From: Gibbula magus
Lineage: Eukaryota; Mollusca; Gastropoda; Trochida; Trochidae
Length of the DNA stretch: 64,000 nt
Direction: 5' to 3'
Assembly: GCA_936450465.1 (NCBI GenBank)
Contig: OW388297.1
Coordinates: 54,986,989-55,050,988, forward strand
The translations under genes were made by a program, and so were the position numbers. Positions 20,771 through 32,500 of this stretch are shown piece by piece. The notes under the pieces were generated by a model, which saw nothing but the letters and a program-made list of their open reading frames with translations, was not told the origin of the DNA and did no database searches. Positions within the stretch are counted from its first letter, which is position 1. Every line of letters begins with the position of its first letter.

Positions 20771-23355
20771 TTATTTTGCTTGTTAACAATGTATTACTTG
20801 AGATAACTTAGATATTCAACCTTTGATAATAAATCAGTAAAACCGTGATGAGCTACAGAGCCCATGGCTCTATTTTTCAACTACGTTGGAATTTTGTTTT
20901 TAGACATTTCCATGGAAACAGAACTTAACGTTTTGTTTCTGAAACAGAACTCAACAACTGTAAGTCGTAGTTTAATGAAACGTTGTATATGAAAAAATTA
21001 CCATGTGTTGTTTGTTCTCACCTTTTCGGGACTTATATTTTTAGCCATTTCCATAGAAAAACATCATCTGCATTCCGGAGCAAAACTCAAAATGATTTTT
21101 ACAATTTTGCTTCCAAAACAGATCTTGAAAAATGTTAGGCAGAGATTGATACACCTTAGGATTATATATTCTTGTGAAGCATGAATTTATTACAAATGAG
21201 TGATTTAGGATTTATAAATGAATAAAGCACCATGATGATTGTTTATTTTAGAGTCCCACTAGGCAGGGGATACAGACAATCTCATTAAAATCAGATAGTA
21301 ATTAAGTTCCACTACGTTACGCATATATTGTGTAAGGTAGTGCAACTAAATATGGTCTGATTTTAATGAGACTCGGGATACAATAGACTCTGTGTGCTTA
21401 TTTATCTCTACACGGTAGGTAATCTTATACATTTTTAATACAAATATACTGTTTATTATTCTACTGTTTGTTTCTTAATGCCAGAATATTATTTTCAACA
21501 GCATTTACCACTCGACAAGTGCGTGTTTCCAGCCAGCCCTGCTAGTGTGTGGCGAGGCGTTTTTTTCTGTGTTCACGCGGTTAAGAGAGGGAGCGAGACC
21601 ACAACCCTGCGACACACCAACTACAGTTGCGGCATCACAGACAACCGATCCTACCTCATCATCTCGACTTGCTACCTTCCCTCGCGTTTTCTTTGTAGTT
21701 TTGTTGATGTTTCTCCTAGTTTAGAGATTTGATGCAATAAAGATTCTGAGAGTGCACGTGAAAATATTTTTAAAATTGCTCACTTAAAATATGTAAACAA
21801 GCGACACTCAAGAGACAAGAAACACATATGGTCGGAGACGCCGAGTTGAGTGATAGTAATAAAATTAAACAATTTATATATCCAAAAATATGGTTGCTTC
21901 ATTAAGGCATAAAATGCACTACACAAGTATAAAATAAGTGTTTATTTAATACTTTCGAATATAAAAACAACAACATTTCTAACTTATGACAACCAAATAG
22001 GAAATTTCATTTTTTTTTATTTCAAACTAATAAAAACATGTTTGCACCCTGTTCGTGTTAATATATAGAGACAGGTAGAACTTTAAATCATTCCCATCAC
22101 TTCTGATTCTGTGTCTGATTTACTTTTAAAAAATATGGTTGTTAATACGAATTAAAGATTTGCATTTTTTTTTCAACAATCTAACATATTCCAAACAAAT
22201 GTATCTTGAACATCGCTTTAAAAAATAATTAAAGTATTAAGTACATGTACACTTTGTGCTAAATGATCAAAGGAGATGTTAATTGGCTAAGATAGGTTGT
22301 AAATCTACTACGAATGAATACAGTACACGGTAACAGTATAATGAGTGCATAATATCATATGATAGATTTAATATGTAGATATTATTCACTAGGGAGAATA
22401 CTACACAAAATCTCCGAAAGATTTTCTTTCATCATGTCAGCGTTACACAGCATATGATAAAACGTACCGGAAAACTTGTTTTACTTACAATACAGTATAT
22501 ACATGATGAAATGAAATGATTTTAAAAATAATTACAACATGAATGAAGAAACAAATTCTGATTTTCAAACTTGAGAAGGCAATATTTCAGATTGTTATAT
22601 TGTTCATATCATTTTGTTTCGAGTAAATGAGCATACCCCTTAACCCACAAGGACATGTATTATCGAAAAACAAGCGACTAGAAAACATTTTCAGTCGATA
22701 ATCAGACCCTTTATACTAGTAAACGGGCGTAGTCGCTTATTTTCGACAATGCATGCCCGGTGTTTTCATTCGTCACTCGATGAAGAAATAATTACAAAAA
22801 AACATTTATAAAGGGTGACATTTGTTTGGAACATTCATTTCAAGATGACTGGTGACATATACTAATATACGTGCAAAATAAACTTCCCACTGTTTTTAAG
22901 AGAGCATAGAACGAAACTGTTGTCGGAGAAGGTAGATTTGAATGTAGATAAGAATGATTCTTTTATTTTCATGTCTGTTTCAATACAGGTACACTTGGGA
23001 TGCTGTTATATCTTTTTCAAAATGTTTTTGATTCAGGATGTGTGGTATTAAGTTTTAAACTTTATAAAATTTAGATATTTAATTTATTAAAGATGTTGTC
23101 GACATACATGACCCGCTTGAACTTTAATTTGTTGAGGCATCATGACTGCAGGACACCACAAAGTCATTTTTTACTCTTCTCTCGTCTAGTTCAAATTTAG
23201 TTTAGTTGACGTCAGAAGACAGGATGTAACTATGTTTCAGTAGAAAGTATCACTCGTGGGTCGAAATAATTTCTAATTTGTAGTGGGAAGTTTCTTTTGC
23301 ATAAAATATAAAATGAAAATATAAAACGAAAATTGTTTCGACGGTAAGATCGAGA
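20771..23355. other. gene-less region downstream of gene Y
   Basis: 21278-21374 is a foldback (TCTCATTAAAATCAGA and its complement). 22661-22755 holds a second inverted repeat. 22990-23340 is a diverged member of the dispersed family also seen near 35.4, 41.1 and 59.5 kb. An 84-codon ORF at 21478 is followed by AATAAA near 21737 but has no other support. Otherwise AT-rich. Confidence 0.5.
21278..21374. repeat. foldback element, about 97 bp
   Basis: TCTCATTAAAATCAGA at the left matches the inverted TCTGATTTTAATGAGA at the right, with nested CACTACGTTAC and GTAAGGTAGTG. It is a hairpin MITE-like remnant. Confidence 0.7.
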
Positions 23356-23554
23356 TCAAAGTCCATGGAACAGATCGAATAAGGCATGGGACAATCCACT
23401 GATAAGCAAGATGGCGGCAAGGGAGATCACGTGACTTGTTGCTCCACATATCCGGGGTCTGTAATAGTCCATGACCCGGAGATACAGGTCAACTATATTT
23501 TGGTCACACTGATTGAGTGACGTCACCAAACAGGAACGTGCAAAGTCGTAGGTT
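23356..23554 (-). CDS. gene Y exon 5 (C terminus)
   Basis: The acceptor is TTTCCAG. The first A completes the Arg codon begun in exon 4, followed by 65 codons and TGA. It has three cysteines, then the hydrophobic tail. Confidence 0.83.
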
Positions 23555-26500
23555 CTGGAAACACAAAACTTGAATGAGATATCGAAGAGCAAGACACTAT
23601 CCATCCTCGATAATCCAGCGCTATTGTTCCGATAAATCTACACACAAGCGCTGGAAAACAGTAAAGGTATTTATCCCTAACCTAGTTACCTCCCTTCGCA
23701 ATGACTAAGCGAAACGCTTGCTTTCTAACAACCAATGAGATCACTTGAAATCAAGGGTGAAATAACAAGCACACTCGTGTCAGGATCTTGGCTTTCGCAG
23801 ATGATTGGGAACGCCTGGTAGCACAGGGATTTTAATCATTTACCTCCACCCGTTTTGATGGACATGAATACACCCTTCTTCTCGTACATACTTCTTAAAA
23901 CTTTCTTTTGAGTTTCTGTCAGGTTTTCTACGCTGAATTTGTTACAAACTTTATCGTAATCGAGTGAGTCGGCCGCTGCCATGTTTGTTTCTATAAACAA
24001 CGGTAGTGATGCGTTTTGATTGGTCAAGTTGTTTACGCAGATAGTGTCTGCGTTTCGTTTCTGATCGGATAGCATGGACCCAAGAGGAGGTAACTAGGTT
24101 AGGGATAAATACCCTTACTGTTGGACACTATCAAGAGTGACATTATCAAATGGACAGTCATTTCATTATTGACGACACCATCAAGATTTAGCCTTTGGAA
24201 AGCATTAAGAAGAAGAACATACAAGAAAAACAAGATCTCCTGGATGACAACTCCATTGGTGTGAACATACACGATGTTTGTTGGAGTACATTCTTATTTT
24301 TTCATCTGCTTCAACCGCGCCAAATGTTGCTGACGTTCACTGTTAGCGTTCGACTGAGCATTAAAGAGAACAAAGCGCCAACAACAATCTTTAAACGATC
24401 GGTATAAATTACAAATCTTTCAATTTAGGATGAAATGAAACAGGCAATCATTTCTTTTTTATTTTATTTGTTTTCGTTATTGACCACATTCCCAGTTCTC
24501 CCCTTCTTGTTAATATAAGCGTTCCCGTCCCGTAAGTAAATCGTTATCTATCAGTGTCACCACAGTATATCATTTTCTCTGAAAGAGACACCTGTTTCTT
24601 CACAGTAAGATCTAATATAAAGGGTCTTTTATCTATATCTATATCTCTCGTATCTATAAGAGAGACGTACGCATACATCAGCATAAGCTGACGACTATCT
24701 TTCTTAGTGTTAAGACATCTTAACAAATCTAAGCCTGGTATATATGGATCGTAGTACCTGCACATCCTGTCCTCCTCTGTGAAGTCCTCGTCCTCAACGT
24801 ACGAGTTTCGGTCCTTGTCCTTAACGCAGCTGTTCTGCTGGGCTAACTTCCCGTCCTCACAGCTCTGATGTAAAGCTGAAATGATAGCCATGATAACGAC
24901 ATAGTGTAACAAGAAATAGGACTACCATCTTTTCAGTACTTAGGGAGTTCAAATCCTCTTCTTTGACCATCATTCATGTTTTTTTCAAAGTCATTTGCAA
25001 AACAAAAAAACGAGATGTGAATAGAACACGCAAACAGATCATGATAAATGTTTGCGTAACCACAGACCATTATTAGCTCAAATACGTTCGAGCATAGAGA
25101 AAACTGGTTATTCATCTCGGTCGTGCAGCACATTTGCGCTAAACTTGGCTTATGATATAAAACGAAATATCTTCTTATTTACCTAATAACGAACGGATTA
25201 TCTATCTAGTGTTTAATAGTTAATATCGTTGCTGAAAGAGGTCAAATGAACTACATTTGTTTATACAGGACTATTATGTCAACGTGTCCTTATCAATCGG
25301 GATTATCTTACCTTGAAAGTACAGAGTGTTTTCAGGTAAACAACAGACTCAATTATTGACAAAATCACATATTTAAAAATGTAAACATTTAACGATTTGT
25401 TCCCCTATCAGTTCATAGCATCCAGCAAATAAGGAATCAAACTTCTTTTGATATCAAAATTACGAAAACACCAACAAAAAAAACTATTGCCGTGAGTACA
25501 ATAGGTAAAATTACCTAACTTGATAAATCACGCATTGATGCATACATGTATCTTCCGTCACAAAGGCATCAGCTTTCGATTAATATAGATACTTACACAT
25601 ACGGTTTTCACAGAGGTACTCCATGCCTTCGCGTATCCGGATCCTGTCGGGCAGGAAGTCCTTGTATCCGGATGGAACACACTTCATCAAGACGTCATAG
25701 CGGCACTGCATTTGTCGCTCGATCTTCCGCCTCTCCCTGAAATATATGTTTCAAATATTAGGGAGCGTCAACGGCTTCTGAAGACATGTGTAAGTATATT
25801 TCAGTCGTGTTTATCACTCGTGGATTGAATAATCTTGTCTTTGTATGGTGACGTTTCTTTTGCTGTTGAGTGTATTGAAAATCGGTTACTAAGTGGGAGA
25901 AAACATTGTACCATTCACATAAACTAATCTTGTTTTGTCCAGTGCTACTCCCGAGCAAGGATTATCATAAAACTAATAACACCTACTCTTTGTGGAAGTA
26001 ACGAGTTTTTGAAAAACAAATTGTCAACTTACACTCTCTGACATGTTTATGGTCGGAGATGCGAAGTACCAAACTCCACTGGTGATTGGTCATACTTGAA
26101 TAGTACTACATTTTTTAATATGTTTAGGTTGGTTGAACAATATAATCTCACCAATGATTTTGCAGCAATTGATATGCAAGTCTAAGGGGACAGACACTGT
26201 GATGGAACAGGTGCAATATGTGGATACTTCTTTCCTTATCACCTAAGTAAACACACGACTGGATCTCTCACGATATGTCTCTATCAGATGTGCAGGTCAT
26301 AATAAGTTATGGCTGCTTTGACAACTCTATCAATGTAGATTTAAAGGGGCAGTAGCACGTTTTTTCTCTCAAAAAATTTGATGAAATGTATTTGAAAAAT
26401 AATTTCACCAATAGTAAAACATCATTCTCTCTTCGGAAAATAAAGTTTAAAATTAGTGTACATGTTTCGGTAAAGCAATGGGAATCGTTTTTGTAATACA

Positions 26501-29500
26501 AAATAATAAATTGTGTTCACAATAAAATGGCCGCCAAGCAATTTTTGCTTTATACGCAACATAGTTTTTACCACTACAGATAATTGGTTTGTGTAATAAG
26601 ATGTTTTACCCTCTAAAGTTAATTTAAATGACATAAACTATCATTATAAATTGGAAATTTGAAAAAATAAATTTTGCAAAAAACGTGCTACAGCGCCTTT
26701 AAACATCTATCTCGTGTTGTATTAACTGCATCGAGAAGGCTTATATTAAAAGAATGTTGTTGTGGTATTGTTGCCACCGATATTGTTAAGCATGCTTTTA
26801 TGTCTTGGCGTATGGATATGCAAGGAAGAAATGAATTGTATGAACATGTTTTTGATATCATTGATGTTGACTTCTTTGTCAAATTGTTGGCAAATGATGA
26901 TGATATGATTTCATTCTTGCTCGGCGGTTTTCCAGAATGTAATGTAGATATTGACTTTAAAGCCTGGTGTAAAATCATGTTTATTGTTGCTGACTTTATT
27001 TGCAAATGTAAAGCATTGTTTGTGTAATATCAATCCTTTAGTAACTGTACATTAGACCTGTCATTACCAGCTATTATACTCACCCCTTTTGCGCATGCGC
27101 GAGAATCCCCTTCAACGAGCAAAATGTATTGTAGATGATTACTGTTTACTGTACTGTATCTTGATAAAAACCTGTCGAACAGACTGTTTTTCGCGGGCCA
27201 AATCATATATTTCTAATAATGTGTTCGCAAATTCAAGGTCTGGATTACAAAGATGATAAAGTGTCCTTTAAGGATATGTAATTAAAATCAATTTAAAACT
27301 TATACCCATTATTCCTGGAATATTTGAAAATAGGGGAAATCTGAATTATTCGTTGTCATGCTTCGCTGATCCTGACTATGTGTCTTACTGTCGGTAACCC
27401 GTCACAGTGGGCGGTCTTTAAGTATGTTTGTCTTGTAATGTAACCTTGAAATGACTGAATTTGTTTGAGAATGTCTTTCTACATAAAGTTCGTAAAGTAG
27501 TTTCAGCACTGCTTGGATTACTGTTTATTAGCGTTAGCGTATTTGTCACAAGTTTTTTCTTCGGTATGTTTTTATGCCAATCGAGATAGCTTTACGATTT
27601 CGATATTAATAAATAAATATGTTTATAAGCAATGCAGACCATTCATCATTAGTTTGAGCTGATATTGAAACACAAATTACAGAAAACTATAGTAGCGTGA
27701 GGTTAGGTTTTGAATATTTTGTTGACCCGCATCATTACTAAGAACCCTTCACAAATCGAAATTATGTGTAGGAGAATGTCCGAAAACTGGCCATTAGTTT
27801 TGCACGTGGACCATGTTTGAGGCCGTTAGGCCGAAAACATGCTCCACGAGCAAAACTAATGGCCAGTTTGAGGACATTCTCCTACTTAAAACAAAGTTTA
27901 AGTAAACATGTTCTTGCTTCTGAAATGCACGCCACAACGCACCTTATCATGCGCAAAACTAATGGCGACCTTTGCTCTATATGTATTTCATGATCTTCTC
28001 GGAATTGTCAGTTGCATTCCCTCTCCTTCAAGTTATAACATGTAGAACAAATCAGGCGTTTTCCTAGTGAATGGTAAGTTTGTAAACATTATATTTTATT
28101 TTTAAAAGGAAAAGTAAGCAATGATGAAACAGTTTAGTCTATAGAAAAGGTTTTCGAATTAGAAAATCAAAAACACCATGCATAGTATTCATAATTAATT
28201 GATAAATTGATGGGCAATTCATATCTTTACTTATTAACTTATACCACCATGTTTTATTTCATATTGGTAAGGTTATGACAATTCATCGAATGTATGTTGT
28301 TTTAAAAGTTTAAATTACACAAATTCATCAACCCTACACTACGCTATTATTCAGTATCTTTTATCTTGAAATCTTAAGGTTTTACCTTGAAATTCAAGAT
28401 ACTAAGTTGAAAATTCAATTTAATTTTTTGGAAAATCAAGTAGGTATCTTGAAAATTCAACTTTCTATTCTAAATTTAACTAAGTATCTTAAAACATTAA
28501 CTTAGTATCTTGAAAATTTAATTTACTATTTGGAAAATTCATATGACTATTTGGAAAATTAAACTCAATTTTGTTGAATATTAAACCCTAAATTTCAAGA
28601 TAATTATTTTTTAATTTGTAACTACAACTTGAATAAACAACAATAACAAATTGTAATTATACTTTAAAATATTCTTATTTAAACTTTTAAACTTCAATAT
28701 GTAAAACGTTCAAATCTTGTAATTACATTGTTTTATCATTGGCATCACCTTGTAAACATTAGAGATAATAAGTTGATTTTTCAAGATATTAAGATGATTT
28801 TTCAAATTATTAAGTTTGAATTTGAATTTTCAAGACACAAAGTTCACTATTCAAGTTTAATTTTCAAGGGACTATTTGTCAAAATAGGACTTTCAAGATA
28901 AAATGTGCGGAATAATATCGTAGCTTGGCCCTATTTCAGTTGAATTTTCAAAATAATAACATGAATTGTCATGATACTAAGATTAATTTGCAAAATACTA
29001 AGTTGAATTTTCTAGATTATCAGTTGAATTCTCCAGATAGGATGCTTAATGCCACAGGGGTTCGAATCGCTGTTTTGAAAATATTTTCAAAATTCAAAAT
29101 CTAGATTGTTGCATTCATATGATGTTTATGTACGATATTGTGAGCTCATATTCCAAATTTGAGCGAAATCGGTTAAGAAATAAAGATTTGAGATATATCC
29201 CCGCTATTGATATAAAGACACAAGGGAGGACACTTGCTCTACGAAGTTCTGATCGAAGACCGGAAGGCCAAACTATTCCTACGTGCGGTTCAATAAACCT
29301 TTGCTTTCTCACAAAAAAATGTATTGAACATATAGACCCGTCTTTTGCCTTTCTGTGTGTCCCATTGATTTTTCTCTAACTTCATTTCACATTTGACCAC
29401 TGACCCTCGCAAATAGCCGACCCTCCTTTGTGTACATAATAGTGGACGACATCGAGAAATCACCATCTTTTCCGTAATTCATGATCAAACACGCCACTCT

Positions 29501-29562
29501 CAAATCGCTCGGAGATAGAAAGCGCCTCTCATTGGTCAATTATGACGTCGGTTAACCACGCC

Positions 29563-29596
<34 letters not shown>

Positions 29597-32500
29597 AAAT
29601 ATTTTTGCTTGATAAATTAAATAAGAAAGTAATTGTTTTTTAAACACGTATTTTTAATCAGTCAATTATAATTGAGTGTAATGCAGGTTTAAAAAAATAT
29701 ATGAAATAAATTTCGTTCCCTGATTCTAATTGCTAGTTGATCCAAACAAACAGATGTTTGTCAACACTGGTCAACAACCGATAATTCTTTCAATATCACG
29801 ATTTTGTTATTCAAAACTTCATGCAAAAATTTGGGGATTCATTTCCTAAATCAAACGTAATGAAAACAACAACAAAAAGTGACAATGAACGGACATGATG
29901 TTTATAAAAATATTATTTTCACGGGAAGTGCTGCTTATATAGTTTGTAAATATGCCATTTTAGACAAAAGACAAAAGAGAAGCTTTAAAGTAGAATCGGA
30001 TACATTTATTTATGATAACTGCCTATCAATCGGCACAATGGCCATTGTATGTTCGTCATTCCCCATTTGCCATACTTCCGTATTCGTTTTCCGGTGTTTC
30101 CATTGTTTGTCAAATGTGTTAAACTTTTATCGAACTTATAATCAGAATACCTAATGATTTATTTCATTCGATATTTCCGTTTCGCAGACAATAACTAAGC
30201 AAATCATTCGGAATGTAAGTGACTCGCCTTGGCCAAACTGGTAACGTGCGTTTGTTTTTCGGGCAAAACAACAATTATCTCCCTTGATTGAGGGGGCGTG
30301 GTTATCAATAGCGGGGTTATTTATCTCAAAGTCTTATTTCTTATCCGATTTCGCTCAAATTTGGAATATGAGCTCACAATATCGTACATAAACACCATAT
30401 GAATGCAACAATCTAGACTTTGAATTTTGAAAATATTGTCAAAACAGCGATTCGAACCCCTGTGCTTAATGCCCTCGAAGGCGCTGTGCCACATCTCATT
30501 ACACCGCCCGATAAGCCGTATCCATAGAAAACGGTTATCCGTATTGAAAGAAAATGGTGCGACGTATATAACGCGACAGTGGTGTGGAACTCTTCAGTGT
30601 GAGAGGTAGATGTGTAGGCCTCATGCGAATTTGAGATTTCAGACAAGATGTTTGACCATTCTGTCATGGTAGCATATTTAAAACACCTTAAATGCCCGCT
30701 CGAAGGGAAATGGACTCGCATGGCTTAACCAAACAATGAACATTCGCTTGAGAACGTATTGTTTCAAGAGTATTATTTAGCCATTTGGAACACTTATTTA
30801 CCTTTTCGTGAAATCATTTTATTTCAGTAAAAAAAATGTGCTACGGGGCCTTTAAAGTTTTCCGGACAGACGGACAGACATGTCTGTCTTATTCAGGACT
30901 AATATCTCCTTTACATATCTCTTTATCAGTTCATGAAAAATTCGTTTTATGAGTTGCTATATTTATATACATGTATATTCTCTCATAAAGACATCATTAT
31001 CAGTTTTAACGATGTCATAAGCCTATCTTAATTCGTACATTTTGCACCAAATTAGGAGATAAGTTTATCATATTAAGTAGAAAAGTATGTGTAATTACAA
31101 TTAAGCAAGACTACTTTTTCTTTCATTTGTGTTGTGGTTAGCGTGCTGACCTTACACGCCAGAGACCCGGGTTCGAATCCCATATTGTGGTCTGGGTCAC
31201 ATACTGTGTTACGTCTTTGGGCAAGGCATTCATCCTTATAGCACTCAGTCCACCCATGCAGCTGTACACAGGGTACGGAACGGAGCGCTAGTAGCAGCAT
31301 CGAAAGTACAATTCCGTCAGGGTAATAATATGTGTAGCGCTTAGAGCATGCCAAGCATGGATTCAGCGCAATATAAATATTCAATTATAATTATTACCCT
31401 GTCCTGTCGAGATGTCTATATTTACGTTATTAAAGTTTGTTCATAACGCAAGATGAGTCAATCTGTCAAGAACGTAAAACAAAGGTTTCTTAAATAATTT
31501 CGTTCGCATGGTATGTGTTATCACGTTGATATAATACGATAATTTAATAAATACGATAATTTACGAATCGAACGGGGATCTGTTTATTCATACTTTTACT
31601 TTAAATTCTAACGTATGTTGGCCGGTAGATCGTAGTTATTATCGTTTTGTGAAGTTAGCTATTCTTTCTCCTGGTAGTGTAATTTATCCACTCTATGGTC
31701 ACCTTTGAACTGTTGCGATTTTCGTCGACCTCGTAAGACGTTTACTCGAAGTCGCCAATAGGTTTGCACGGGCTTTTGTATTACATCACGTTTCTCGGGA
31801 TTCAGGCGGTTGCGTTCGAGCGCATTCAATCTGACGGGAACAATTCCTGGTTTCGGTTCCTAAACTATTGGAGACTTTTCGTAAAATAGTAAACTATTGG
31901 AGACTTGTGTCACCAAAATACGATCACACAACTATCCTAATGTTTACGTAACTTTGTTTTAAGTATAAATACTCATTAACTGTAACATCTATAGTTTAGT
32001 TATATTTTATCGAGAAACTGAACTTAAGTTTAATAAGTGACCTGGCCATGTATAATGTAACATAAAGTTTAATCCTTCTCCAAATTAGGCAATGCAGATT
32101 CTCCAAAAGTATCACATAATTATTTAAGCAGATGGGAATTCCATGTTTTTTATTTGCTTTTAGAATATTATCACTTGTTCGTTCGACATTTGATATGTAA
32201 CGTTTACATCTGAAATAATTATAAATGAAATTATAAATGATTAAATATCCACGTATTACTATGAGAAATAAATGAGTAGAGATACCCATTATATGCTTAT
32301 CGTTAGTCGATTAATGTAGAAAGAAGTCATATGAATACAAATAAATATTTCATTTTAAGGTAAGTGTATACATTCATTCTTTTCTTACATGGACATTGTT
32401 TTTTGCTAAACGTGATGTCATCATAGCATACAAAAAAGTATACCTCAGAATTATACTGCCTTTTGTCCGTGAAATTTCATAATTATTAAACTTCATCCCA

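Noticed and set aside
21478..21745. 84-codon ORF with nearby AATAAA as a gene
   Set aside because: No start context, domain or splice support; possibly a retroelement end, kept only as a remark in the region entry.
24544..24757. Extension of the gene Y exon 4 ORF past 24758
   Set aside because: CAG|GTACTA is a donor, and the exon 5 phase fits only if splicing occurs there; gene X has the same exon length.
26688..27005. Minus-strand 105-codon ORF
   Set aside because: Antisense of the plus-strand remnant; neither has firm support.
29879..30154. 91-codon ORF
   Set aside because: It lies between inverted repeat arms and has no recognisable motif.
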